Assembly: GCA_900471485.1 (NCBI GenBank) | Contig: UCEU01000020.1 | Coordinates: 1 to 64,000 of the forward strand | Reading direction: 5' to 3' | From: Hyphomicrobiales bacterium | GTDB taxonomy: Bacteria; Pseudomonadota; Alphaproteobacteria; Rhizobiales; Rhizobiaceae | DNA length: 64,000 nt | Notes under the pieces: model-generated | Database searches by the model: none | What the model saw: the letters and a program-made list of their open reading frames with translations, nothing else | What the model was told of the DNA's origin: nothing | Shown here: positions 45,361 through 53,735 of the stretch, piece after piece | How positions within the stretch are numbered: the stretch's first letter is position 1 | How the letters are laid out: each line of letters starts with the position of its first letter | Position numbers and translations under genes: made by a program

Positions 45361-46398
45361 GTGGGACCAAGATTGACTAAGCGTGCAACCATGGTTGACG
45401 TTGCACAGCGTGCGGGCGTCTCACAGGCAACGGTATCGCTGGTACTGAACGGGGTCAGCAATCCCCGTGTTTCGGAGGCGACCCGGGCGCGGGTGATGGA
45501 GGCGGCCGAGGCGCTCGGCTATCGCAAAGGGCCCCGGCATCACGTTCCCGAACATCGCCGGCCTGTCATCGGCCTGTTGATCGACGAGGTCAGCACCACC
45601 CCCTTCGCCATGCCCTTCATCGAGGGTGCACGCGACGAAGCCGCCCTTCAGGACGTGCTGATCGCGACTTTCTGCACGCGGCTCGATCCGAAGATAGAAG
45701 CCGCCGCCTTCGACCTGCTGCTGGAACTCAACGTCATCGGCATCCTCTACACGACGCTGACCACCCGCCAGATCGTCGCGCCGGAGCGGCTGAACGACAT
45801 CCCCACGGTTCTCGTCAACTGCTACGACAAGCACCGCCGCCATCCCTCCGTCGTCCCTGGCGACGTCGCGGGCGGGCATGCGGCGACCATGGCTCTACTC
45901 AAAGCCGGGCACCGGCGGATCGCCCATCTCAAGGGCGAGGACTGGATCGACGCCGCACGCGAGCGCGAGAAGGGATACCGGCAGGCGCTGACCACCTGGG
46001 ACGTGCCCGTCGACGAGGATCTGATCCTCACCGGCGGCTGGACCGTCAACGGCGGCCGGGAACTGACCTTGCGGCTGCTCGACCGGCCGGATCCGCCGAC
46101 CGCCATCTTCTGCTTCAACGATCGCATGGCTGTCGGCGCCTACGATGCCATCAAGAGCCGCGGACTCAGAGTACCCGATGATATCTCGGTGGTCGGTTTC
46201 GACGACGAGGATCTCGCTTCCTACATGGTGCCGCCGCTTTCGACGGTGTTGCTGCCCCATGACGAGATGGCGCGATGGGCCGTTGGCGCCCTGCTCGATC
46301 AGAACGAGGGGATTTCGTCCCATCGAGCGACGCAGAAGATCAAGATCGAATGTCCGCTGATCGAGCGGAGTTCCATTGCTGTTCCCGCATCGACGTGA
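45361..46398 (+). CDS. LacI-family regulator of the GH2 operon
   Basis: The roughly 345-residue regulator has the HTH MVDVAQRAGVSQATVSLVLNG near the N-terminus. The hinge is EAAEALGYRKG, followed by a sensor domain. It is divergent from the GH2 gene and likely represses it. The start is uncertain. GTG at 45361 gives 345 residues, and TTG at 45373 gives the shorter, more usual N-terminus LTKRATMVDVA. The best Shine-Dalgarno (AAGGAGA, 45339) instead serves an ATG at 45356 for a six-codon ORF (MKWDQD) whose TGA overlaps that TTG. Confidence 0.88.
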   Translation: MGPRLTKRATMVDVAQRAGVSQATVSLVLNGVSNPRVSEATRARVMEAAEALGYRKGPRHHVPEHRRPVIGLLIDEVSTTPFAMPFIEGARDEAALQDVLIATFCTRLDPKIEAAAFDLLLELNVIGILYTTLTTRQIVAPERLNDIPTVLVNCYDKHRRHPSVVPGDVAGGHAATMALLKAGHRRIAHLKGEDWIDAAREREKGYRQALTTWDVPVDEDLILTGGWTVNGGRELTLRLLDRPDPPTAIFCFNDRMAVGAYDAIKSRGLRVPDDISVVGFDDEDLASYMVPPLSTVLLPHDEMARWAVGALLDQNEGISSHRATQKIKIECPLIERSSIAVPAST

Positions 46399-46423
46399 GA
46401 CCGTGACGGCAGCCTCCTGAAAC

Positions 46424-47449
46424 CTAGCTCTCTGACGGAAACAATGTCGCGCGTCGGAATTTGACAAAGCCGCGCCCGCCGGCGGAGACGCCGAGTTCAG
46501 GATCGGCGTCGAACTCCAGCATCGTCGCATCGACGGTCTTCGCAATCACTCGACGGCTGCCGGGCCGGTCCAGCACACGATCCACGGTTACGGCTAGGCC
46601 GGCTCCATCCTCGGACCAATAGAGGTCCGTCGGGCGCGCATACAGATCAACGGCTCCATCGACCATGCCGTCTGCAGCAACCGATATTTCGCCAACATAG
46701 GCGCGACCGTCTCGGACCACCGCTCGCAGGACATTGGCGTCCCCGAGGAACTTCATCACGAAGGCAGATGTCGGCTCGCGACAAACCTCGGCTGGCGTGC
46801 CCTGCTGGACGATCTGGCCATCCTTCAGGATTACCACGCGATCGGCGAGGTCGAGCGCCTCCTCCTGATCGTGAGTGACGAACAAAGTGGTGATCCCAAG
46901 TTCGGCATGGATCTGGCGAAGCCAACGTCTCAGTTCATGTCGAACATTGGCGTCGAGTGCCCCAAACGGCTCGTCGAGCAGCAAGACCTTGGGATCGACG
47001 GAAAGCGCGCGTGCAAGAGCAACGCGTTGCCGCTGGCCGCCCGAAATCTGCGCTGGAAATCGATCGCCAAGCCCTTCGAGATGCACGAGACGGAGAAGCT
47101 CGCTAACGCGGCTCTCGATCGCAGTCTTCTCGCGCTTGACCCTCGAAACCTTGAGACCGAACGCGATGTTCGCGGCGATCGTCATATGCGGGAACAGCGC
47201 ATAATGCTGGAAAACGAAGCCGACGCCGCGGTCGCGGACAGGAATATCGGTGGCATCCTGGTCGCCGAAATGAATATGGCCGCCATCGGCATATTCGAGC
47301 CCGGCCACCATGCGCAAGATGGTCGTCTTTCCAGAACCCGATGGCCCAAGCAGCGCGACGAGCTCGCCGCTCTCGATATCCAGCGACACGTCCCTGACGG
47401 CCCGAAAGGTATCGAAGGTTTTGACGACGTTTTCGAGGCGTATCTTCAT
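46424..47449 (-). CDS. cysA: Sulfate ABC transporter ATPase
   Basis: The 341-residue ATPase has Walker A GPSGSGKTT, signature ISGGQRQR and Walker B LLDEPFGALDA. The residues DLYARPTDLYW in the C-terminal domain fit CysA-type regulatory domains. It closes a four-gene operon with the binding protein and two permeases, and its ATG overlaps the CysW stop. It powers uptake of sulfate (and thiosulfate, molybdate or selenate at lower rate) for cysteine synthesis. The LacI gene converges on it. Confidence 0.92.
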   Translation of the reverse strand: MKIRLENVVKTFDTFRAVRDVSLDIESGELVALLGPSGSGKTTILRMVAGLEYADGGHIHFGDQDATDIPVRDRGVGFVFQHYALFPHMTIAANIAFGLKVSRVKREKTAIESRVSELLRLVHLEGLGDRFPAQISGGQRQRVALARALSVDPKVLLLDEPFGALDANVRHELRRWLRQIHAELGITTLFVTHDQEEALDLADRVVILKDGQIVQQGTPAEVCREPTSAFVMKFLGDANVLRAVVRDGRAYVGEISVAADGMVDGAVDLYARPTDLYWSEDGAGLAVTVDRVLDRPGSRRVIAKTVDATMLEFDADPELGVSAGGRGFVKFRRATLFPSES

Positions 47450-48327
47450 GATGCTTTTTCTGCCGGATTGGATTGCTTGCGGCCCCTGCCCGCACCCAGA
47501 CGCTCAAGGGCAACCTTGGCGATGATGGTGAAGACGGCGACCGTTGCGAGGATCGACGCGGCGGCGAAGGCGCCGGCGGTCTGATAGTCGTGATAGAGAA
47601 GTTCGATATGCAGAGGCAGGGTGTTGGTCTGGCCACGAATATTTCCGGAGACGACGGAGACCGCGCCGAACTCACCCATGACGCGCGCGTTGCAAAGAAC
47701 CACGCCGTAAAGCAGCGCCCATCGCACGTTGGGCAGGGTAACGGAAAGGAACGTGCGCCAACCGGATGCCCCGAGCGATGTTGCCGCCTCCTCGAGATCC
47801 CGACCCTGCGCCTGCATGAGCGGAATGAGCTCGCGCGCAACGAATGGCGCCGTCACGAACATCGAGGCGATGACGATACCCGGAACCGCAAAGAGAATCT
47901 TGATGTCGTAGGCATCGAGGAACGGTCCGAAGATACCTTGCAGCCCGTAGACAAAGAGATAGGCGACGCCGGCAACGATCGGCGAGACGGAAAATGGAAT
48001 CTCGATCACCACCAGAAGCAATCGCTTGCCGGGAAAATCGAACTTGGTAATCGCCCACGCAGCGGCGATGCCGAAGGCTGTGTTGACTGGCACCGCAATC
48101 AACGCGGTCAGTACCGTCAACATGATCGCGTGCCGCGTGTCGGGGTGGATGATCGTATCGCGATAGACCTGCCAGCCTTTCGAAAAGGCTTCGACGCCAA
48201 TAACCATCAACGGCGCCAGGATGAGGAAAGCGCCAATCAGCAAAACGACACCGATCAGCGTGCGGCGGACGAGTGGAGCGTCGCCGACACGTGGCGGCTT
48301 TCCATATCGGGAGTATCTGGTGCTCAT
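47446..48327 (-). CDS. cysW: Sulfate ABC transporter permease CysW
   Basis: The 293-residue membrane protein has about six helices and an EAA loop of the CysTW type in DLEEAATSLGASGWRTFLSVTLP. A 60-residue tail precedes the core, including a Lys/Ser-rich C-terminus (GRKQSNPAEKAS). It starts two bases before the CysT stop and ends in an ATGA overlap with cysA. It pairs with CysT. Confidence 0.92.
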   Translation of the reverse strand: MSTRYSRYGKPPRVGDAPLVRRTLIGVVLLIGAFLILAPLMVIGVEAFSKGWQVYRDTIIHPDTRHAIMLTVLTALIAVPVNTAFGIAAAWAITKFDFPGKRLLLVVIEIPFSVSPIVAGVAYLFVYGLQGIFGPFLDAYDIKILFAVPGIVIASMFVTAPFVARELIPLMQAQGRDLEEAATSLGASGWRTFLSVTLPNVRWALLYGVVLCNARVMGEFGAVSVVSGNIRGQTNTLPLHIELLYHDYQTAGAFAAASILATVAVFTIIAKVALERLGAGRGRKQSNPAEKAS

Positions 48328-48328
48328 G

Positions 48329-49150
48329 TCATCCTCTCGCCGTATAGCGAAGCGCCCGTGCCTGCAGCCAGTTGGTGACAGCGAGCATCAAAAACGCAGC
48401 GAGCAGCAACACCGAGGCAATCGCCGCTGCGGCCTCATAGTCATATTCCTCAAGGCGGATAAAGATCAGCAGAGGGGTGATCTCGGTAGACAGAGGTTGA
48501 TTGCCGGCGATGAAAATGATCGCACCGAATTCGCCGAGGCAGCGGGCGAAGGACAGTGATACGCCGGCCAGCAGCGCGGGCGTCAGGAGCGGCAGGATGA
48601 TCTTTCGAAAGATTGCGAAATCCGAGCCGCCAAGAGATTGGCCGGCCTCCTCCAATGCCGGATCGAGATCTTCCAACACCGGCTGCACAGTGCGCACGAT
48701 GAAGGGCAGTGAAGTGAAGCACATGGCGATCATGATGCCGAGCGGCGTGTAGGCAACCTTGATGCCGAACTCGCTCAGCACCGACCCGAACCAGCCATTC
48801 GTCGTGAAAAGCGTCGTCAGCGATATGCCTGCCACCGCGGTTGGCAAAGCAAAAGGCAAATCGACCATCGCATCGACGATCCTGCGCCCGGGGAAGCGGT
48901 AGCGCGTCAGAACCCAGGCCAAAGCCATGCCGAAGACCATATTAAAGAGCGTGGCGCCAAGTGCCGAGAGAACGGTGACTCGATAACTGGCGAGCGCGCG
49001 TGGTGAAGATACGATGGTCCAATAGCCTGCCGGACCGAGACTCGTCGCCTTGAAGACAAGTGCCGCCAATGGCAGCACCACAATCAGGCCGACATAAAAC
49101 AAGGTCACACCCAGGGACAACGGCAATCCGGGCAGGACTCGACGTCTCAC
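48329..49150 (-). CDS. cysT: Sulfate ABC transporter permease CysT (CysU)
   Basis: The 273-residue permease has six helices and the EAA loop PALEEAGQSLGGSDFAIFRKIILP. It precedes cysW by one base and follows sbp after a 79-bp gap that holds a hairpin. Together CysT and CysW form the sulfate pore. Confidence 0.92.
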   Translation of the reverse strand: MRRRVLPGLPLSLGVTLFYVGLIVVLPLAALVFKATSLGPAGYWTIVSSPRALASYRVTVLSALGATLFNMVFGMALAWVLTRYRFPGRRIVDAMVDLPFALPTAVAGISLTTLFTTNGWFGSVLSEFGIKVAYTPLGIMIAMCFTSLPFIVRTVQPVLEDLDPALEEAGQSLGGSDFAIFRKIILPLLTPALLAGVSLSFARCLGEFGAIIFIAGNQPLSTEITPLLIFIRLEEYDYEAAAAIASVLLLAAFLMLAVTNWLQARALRYTARG

Positions 49151-49174
49151 GTTCAGGGCTCCACTTCACGATAA

Positions 49175-49204
49175 AACCCAGCAGACATGTATGTCTGCCG
49201 GGTT
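49175..49204 (-). other. Hairpin between sbp and cysT (partial terminator)
   Basis: Fourteen-base arms with one G-T pair (inner perfect arms GCAGACAT and ATGTCTGC) span 49175-49204. Read on the minus strand, the stem ends in GGGTT and runs into TTTTAT. This looks like a leaky terminator that lets sbp be expressed above cysTWA, or a 3'-protecting hairpin. Confidence 0.6.
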
Positions 49205-49229
49205 GAAGGATTTCGAGGTTAGGCGCGAA

Positions 49230-50216
49230 TCAACGGCTGCCGTAAAGCTTGTCGAGAAGCCCGCCCGATGCGAAGTGCTCCGATTGGATTTTTGCCCAAC
49301 CTCCAAACACATCATCAACGTTCACGAGCCGGATCTCGGGGAACTGGCCCTTGAACTCGGCCGCCACCTTCTCGTCATGCACCCGGTGACCGAATTCGGC
49401 GGCAATCCGCTGTCCCTCATCGGTGTAGAGAAAGTCGAGGTAGGACTTTGCGAGTGCTTCCGTGCCGTGCTTCTTGGCGACCTTGTCGACAACCGCAACC
49501 GGGAATTCCGCCAGCAGGCTGACAGACGGAATGACGCTTTCAACCTTGTCCTTGCCGTATTGCTTCTCGATGCCACGTGTTTCAGCTTCGAATGTGATCA
49601 GTACGTCACCGGTTTCGCGCTCGACGAAGGTGGTCGTGGCGGCGCGACCGCCCGTATCGAAGACCGGGACGTTGTCGAAAATCTTCGTGATGTAGGCGTC
49701 GATCTTTTGCTGGTCATCCTTGAAGTTTTCCTTCGCCCAGGCATAGGCCGCGAGGTAGGTGTAGCGGGCATTGCCCGAGGTCTTCGGATTGGGAAAGACG
49801 GCGTGAACATCATCGCGCGCAAGATCGCCCCAGTCCTTGATCTGCTTCGGGTTGCCTGCGCGCACCAGAAATGAGGGGAAGGAATAGAACGGGGAAGCGT
49901 TATTCGGAAACGCCTTGGTCCAATCCTTCGATACGAAACCGTTCTTGGCGAGGAAATCGATGTCGGTCGACTGGTTGAACGTCACGACATCAGCTTCGAG
50001 GCCCTCGATGATCGAGCGAGCCTGCTTCGAGGTGCCCGCATGTGACTGATCAACGCTCACTCCCGGATGCTTGGCAATGAAAGCCTCGTTCTCCGCGATG
50101 AAAAGCTCTCTCGAAACATCGTAGGATGCGTTCAGAAGCTTATTGGACTCCTCGGCCAGTGCCGGTTGCAGGAAAAGAGCGGCAATCGCGGTGCCAAGAA
50201 GAAGAATACGGTTCAT
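49230..50216 (-). CDS. sbp: Periplasmic sulfate-binding protein
   Basis: The 328-residue protein has a signal peptide (about 1-21, ending PALAEES). It then has the classical sulfate-binding protein start LLNASYDVSRELF, the SHAGTSKQARSI and AVFPNPKTSGNARYTYL segments. The latter contact sulfate through main-chain amides in known structures. AGGAGT lies before the ATG at 50216. It heads the sulfate operon. Length matches Sbp/CysP proteins. Confidence 0.93.
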   Translation of the reverse strand: MNRILLLGTAIAALFLQPALAEESNKLLNASYDVSRELFIAENEAFIAKHPGVSVDQSHAGTSKQARSIIEGLEADVVTFNQSTDIDFLAKNGFVSKDWTKAFPNNASPFYSFPSFLVRAGNPKQIKDWGDLARDDVHAVFPNPKTSGNARYTYLAAYAWAKENFKDDQQKIDAYITKIFDNVPVFDTGGRAATTTFVERETGDVLITFEAETRGIEKQYGKDKVESVIPSVSLLAEFPVAVVDKVAKKHGTEALAKSYLDFLYTDEGQRIAAEFGHRVHDEKVAAEFKGQFPEIRLVNVDDVFGGWAKIQSEHFASGGLLDKLYGSR

Positions 50217-50338
50217 GACTACTCCTGATTTCATGAACGGAACGTACCTCCGCAGATGGTGCCACACGAGGCATGAAGGTTTCGAAGATCGCCCATAGCG
50301 GGGAATTTCCGTCTAATTTCCGCCACACTTGGCTTAGG

Positions 50339-50869
50339 TTACGGGCCCGTTGTGCGCTGAGCCGCTTCCCCCACCGTTACATAGCGCCGGGCGCAGTAGA
50401 GAAGCGCCTGCTGGTTGCTGGCGGCATTCACCCGTATGACGCGGCCGAACAATACCCGGTGCGTTCCCTGATCGAGCGAATGCGTGAGCTCGCATTCGAA
50501 GCTGACGAGCGCGTCCTCCAGCACCGGGGCACCCGTGCAGCCATCGCCCCATCTGCCGGAAGCGAAACGTTCGGCCATCGCAGTCTTGCCACCGAACAGA
50601 TTGGACAATGTCTCATGGCTCGGCGCCAGGGTGTTGACACAGAAGAAGCGCGCCGCCTCGAAGGCCGGGAAGCAGGAGCTTGTCCGATTTATGCAGGCCA
50701 GCAAAGTGGCGGGCGTATCGCTTACGCTGCAGACCGCGGAGGCCGTGAAGCCGTACGGGCCATCCGCCGCGCGCGTCGTCACGATGTTGACCGCTGCGCC
50801 GAGGCGCGCCATGCCGTGGCGAAAATCCGTGCTTTCGACCGTCTCGAAGCTATGACTGATCATCCCCAT
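50339..50869 (-). CDS. Flavin reductase, RutF-like
   Basis: The 176-residue protein is a small NAD(P)H-dependent FMN reductase. It closely follows RutF in FRHGMARLGAAVNIVTT, GFTASAVCSVSDTPATLL and LSNLFGGKTAMAERFASGRW. RutF supplies reduced flavin to the pyrimidine oxygenase RutA. Here it is ten bases downstream of an NtaA/DszA-type monooxygenase gene instead, to which it probably gives FMNH2. The ATG at 50869 has TAGGAGG before it, overlapping the monooxygenase stop. It ends this operon. Confidence 0.88.
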   Translation of the reverse strand: MGMISHSFETVESTDFRHGMARLGAAVNIVTTRAADGPYGFTASAVCSVSDTPATLLACINRTSSCFPAFEAARFFCVNTLAPSHETLSNLFGGKTAMAERFASGRWGDGCTGAPVLEDALVSFECELTHSLDQGTHRVLFGRVIRVNAASNQQALLYCARRYVTVGEAAQRTTGP

Positions 50870-50879
50870 CCGCGGCCTC

Positions 50880-52175
50880 CTACACGGGGGCCGGACGTTC
50901 GAAACCCATCCGGTCGCGCAACGTGCCGCCTTCATAGTCCGTCCGATAGAGGCCACGCTGCTGCAGGATCGGCACGACCATGTCGACGAAATCGGTCAAA
51001 CCATCGGGGAAGTGCGACGGCATGATGTTGAAACCATCAGCGGCGCCGGTTGCAAACCAGGTCTCCAACGTATCGGCAATGTATTCCGGCGTGCCGCAGA
51101 GAACCCAGTGGCCGCGCGCCGCGGCCATGAGGTTGTAGACATCCCGCAGCCGCATGTTCTCGCGTCGCGCCTTGTCCAGCATGACCTTGGCGAAGGCGTG
51201 GTAATTGTCCGATGGCTTCAGGTCCTCGGGAATGGGACCATCGAGATCGTAGACACTCATGTCGATGCCGAAGCGGTCCGACAGAAGCGACAGCGCATTG
51301 GTCTCGCTGATGAAGCCCTGCAGCGCCGCGAGCTTGTCGTGCGCTTCACGCTCGGTGCGTCCGACGATCGGCATGAGACCCGGCAGAACGACCATGCTGT
51401 CTTCAGCACGACCGTATTTCGGCAGGCGATCCTTGACGGAGCGGTAAAAGGCACGCGCCTCGTCGAGATCCTGTGTGACCGAGAAGACCACGTCGGCCGA
51501 CTTCGCCGCCAGTTCCTGGCCGGGACCCGAACCGCCTGCCTGCAGGATGATCGGCTGGCCCTGCGGTGAGCGACCGATGTTCAGCGGTCCCTTGACCTTG
51601 AAGTGCGCTCCGTCGTGATCGAGACAGCGAACCTTGGCCGGATCGATGTAAAGACCGGTCTCGCGATCGGCGACGATCGCGTCATCCGCCCAGCAATCCC
51701 ACAGGCCGCGAACGACAGTCAGGAATTCCTCGGCGATCTCGTAGCGCTTGGCGTGATCGGGATGGATGGTCCCGAAATTCGCAGCCGCCGTCGGGTTCGC
51801 TGTCGTAACCGCGTTCCAGGCAGCGCGACCGCCGCTCAGGTGATCGAGGGACGCGAAGACGCGGGCGACCGTGAAGGGATCGCTGTAGGTGGTCGAGACC
51901 GTGGCGCCGAGGCCGATATGCTTCGTCGCGCCGGCGACGGCCGAGAGCAGCGTCAGCGGCTCGAGCCGCGCCGTGTAGGAAGGATGCGCCGCAGGATCTG
52001 CGTGCAGGTTGTCGCCCATGAAGATCAGGTCGAAGAGGCCGCGCTCGGCTTCCTGCGCGATGGCGCGGACCTGATCGATATTCTGGAAACTGTCGACCGC
52101 GCCCGGCATCCGCCATCCGGCGACATGGCTGCCGGTACCGAGAAGGAAGAGGCCGAAGTGAATCTTGCGTGTCAT
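50880..52175 (-). CDS. FMN-dependent monooxygenase, NtaA/SnaA/DszA family (luciferase-like)
   Basis: The 431-residue TIM-barrel enzyme starts MTRKIHFGLFLLGTGSHVAGWRMP and contains GRAAWNAVTT, FKVKGPLNIGRSPQGQPI and GPGQELAAKSADVVF, all typical of the NtaA/SnaA/SoxA/DszA group. This branch includes enzymes that split nitrilotriacetate or sulfones and riboflavin-lyase-like proteins. It needs reduced FMN and O2, probably from the RutF-like protein beside it. It lies downstream of permease genes in the same operon, so the imported compound is its likely substrate. Which bond it breaks is unknown. Confidence 0.85.
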   Translation of the reverse strand: MTRKIHFGLFLLGTGSHVAGWRMPGAVDSFQNIDQVRAIAQEAERGLFDLIFMGDNLHADPAAHPSYTARLEPLTLLSAVAGATKHIGLGATVSTTYSDPFTVARVFASLDHLSGGRAAWNAVTTANPTAAANFGTIHPDHAKRYEIAEEFLTVVRGLWDCWADDAIVADRETGLYIDPAKVRCLDHDGAHFKVKGPLNIGRSPQGQPIILQAGGSGPGQELAAKSADVVFSVTQDLDEARAFYRSVKDRLPKYGRAEDSMVVLPGLMPIVGRTEREAHDKLAALQGFISETNALSLLSDRFGIDMSVYDLDGPIPEDLKPSDNYHAFAKVMLDKARRENMRLRDVYNLMAAARGHWVLCGTPEYIADTLETWFATGAADGFNIMPSHFPDGLTDFVDMVVPILQQRGLYRTDYEGGTLRDRMGFERPAPV

Positions 52176-52182
52176 GCTATGC

Positions 52183-52941
52183 TTATCTCCAGAAGACGTA
52201 ACGCCGCTCTACGAAGCTGATCGCGCCGAAGAACACGAGGCTGATCGTCGATGCGACGATGATGGCGGCCCAGACCTTGACGAAGTCGATCTGCAGCACG
52301 GCCTGATAAATGACCCAGCCGAGGCCGCCGTAAGCGCCGAGCATCTCGGTGACGATGGCCACCAGAACGCTGCGCACGGTCGAGACGCGCATGCCGGCGA
52401 TGATCAGCGGCAGCGCGGTCGGCAGGCGCAGCCGCCAGACGATGGCAAACTGTCCCGCGCCGAACGAGCGGATGAGATCGACCGTCTTGCGGTCGATCCG
52501 GTCGAGGCCGGCGATGGTGCTGAGAAAGATCGTGAAGGAAACGGCGATCGCCACCATCACTACCTTCGACGTCATGCCCATGCCGAACCAGAGCAGGACG
52601 AGCGGCGAGTAGGCGACGACGGGGACCGAGTTGATGGCGGTCGCCAGCGGCAGGACGACGCCGCGCGCGGCGGGGATAATGGTGACGAGGACCGCGAGCG
52701 ACATGCCGATGGCGCAGCCGATCACATATCCGGCGATGGCCTCACCCGCCGTAAAGGCGGTGGCATCGAGAAGATTGCGCGCATCCGATACCATTCCGGA
52801 AAGGATGCTGGAGACCGACGGCAGCACATAGGCAGGCAGATTGAAGCCGCGCGCCGACAGTTCCCATATGACGGCGATGAGCAGCGCGCCCGCGATGCCG
52901 CGCCCGATCTGGCGCAGGTTGTCCGTGCGTTGAGTGCTCAT
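52183..52941 (-). CDS. ABC transporter permease (SsuC/TauC/ThiX type) 2
   Basis: The 252-residue permease has six helices and a permease loop in DLIRSFGAGQFAIVWRLRLPTALP. Its start is ATG at 52941, overlapping the stop of the other permease gene. Two different permeases in one operon mean a heterodimeric pore, which is less common in the nitrate/sulfonate/taurine family. It ends seven bases before the monooxygenase gene. Confidence 0.87.
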   Translation of the reverse strand: MSTQRTDNLRQIGRGIAGALLIAVIWELSARGFNLPAYVLPSVSSILSGMVSDARNLLDATAFTAGEAIAGYVIGCAIGMSLAVLVTIIPAARGVVLPLATAINSVPVVAYSPLVLLWFGMGMTSKVVMVAIAVSFTIFLSTIAGLDRIDRKTVDLIRSFGAGQFAIVWRLRLPTALPLIIAGMRVSTVRSVLVAIVTEMLGAYGGLGWVIYQAVLQIDFVKVWAAIIVASTISLVFFGAISFVERRYVFWR

Positions 52942-53735
52942 TTCTCGATCCCCCAGAAAACGATATGCCGCTCCGCCCAGGACACGACGCCGTAGAGCCC
53001 CATCCCGAGACAGGCGGAAACGACGATGGTTGCCCAGATGCCGACGACGTTCTCGTTGTACATCGCCTGCAGCAGCAGCACGCCGAGGCCGGTCGTGTCG
53101 CCGAACCATTCGCCGACGATCGCACCGACGAGAGCCAGCGAAGAGGCAAGCTTCAGCGCGACGAAGATCTGCGGCAAAGCGGCCGGCAGATAGATGCGCC
53201 GGAGGATCTGCCCGTCCCTGGCGCCAAAGCTGCGCATCAGTTGAACCTGCTTAGGATCGACCGATGAAAAGCCGAGGATGGCGTTGACCGTCACCGGCAG
53301 GAAGCTGACGTAGAAGGAGATCACCGCCTTGGCGAATAGCGTGTTGCCGAACCAGAGCACGACCACCGCGCCGAAGGCGATGACCGGAATGGTCTGCGAG
53401 ACGATGAAGAGCGGAAAGAACAGCTCGCGAAGCGCCGTCCAGCGATGGAAGACGACCGCGATCGCCACGCCGAACAGGCTACCGGCGACGAAGCCGAGCG
53501 CCGTCTCGAGGAAGGTCCGCCACAGGCCGGCAAGATAGGCGCCGGGTGTCGCCATGATGTTGGCGGCAATGGCGCTTGGGCGTGGCAGATAATAGGGGCG
53601 GATGCCGAAGGCCATGACGATCACTTCGATCGCCAGCAGCCCTACCGCCAGCCACAGGATAGGCCTTACCGCCGCGTAGATCCTGCCCGTCGTAATGACG
53701 GGCAGTCTTGTCGCGGATGCATTCATTCCAGTCAC
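52938..53735 (-). CDS. ABC transporter permease (SsuC/TauC/ThiX type) 1
   Basis: The 265-residue permease has six helices and the loop VQLMRSFGARDGQILRRIYLPAALP. It overlaps the binding-protein gene stop at its start and the next permease at its end, four bases each. With that permease it forms the pore of an importer for a compound bound by the NMT1/THI5-like protein. Confidence 0.87.
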   Translation of the reverse strand: MTGMNASATRLPVITTGRIYAAVRPILWLAVGLLAIEVIVMAFGIRPYYLPRPSAIAANIMATPGAYLAGLWRTFLETALGFVAGSLFGVAIAVVFHRWTALRELFFPLFIVSQTIPVIAFGAVVVLWFGNTLFAKAVISFYVSFLPVTVNAILGFSSVDPKQVQLMRSFGARDGQILRRIYLPAALPQIFVALKLASSLALVGAIVGEWFGDTTGLGVLLLQAMYNENVVGIWATIVVSACLGMGLYGVVSWAERHIVFWGIEK

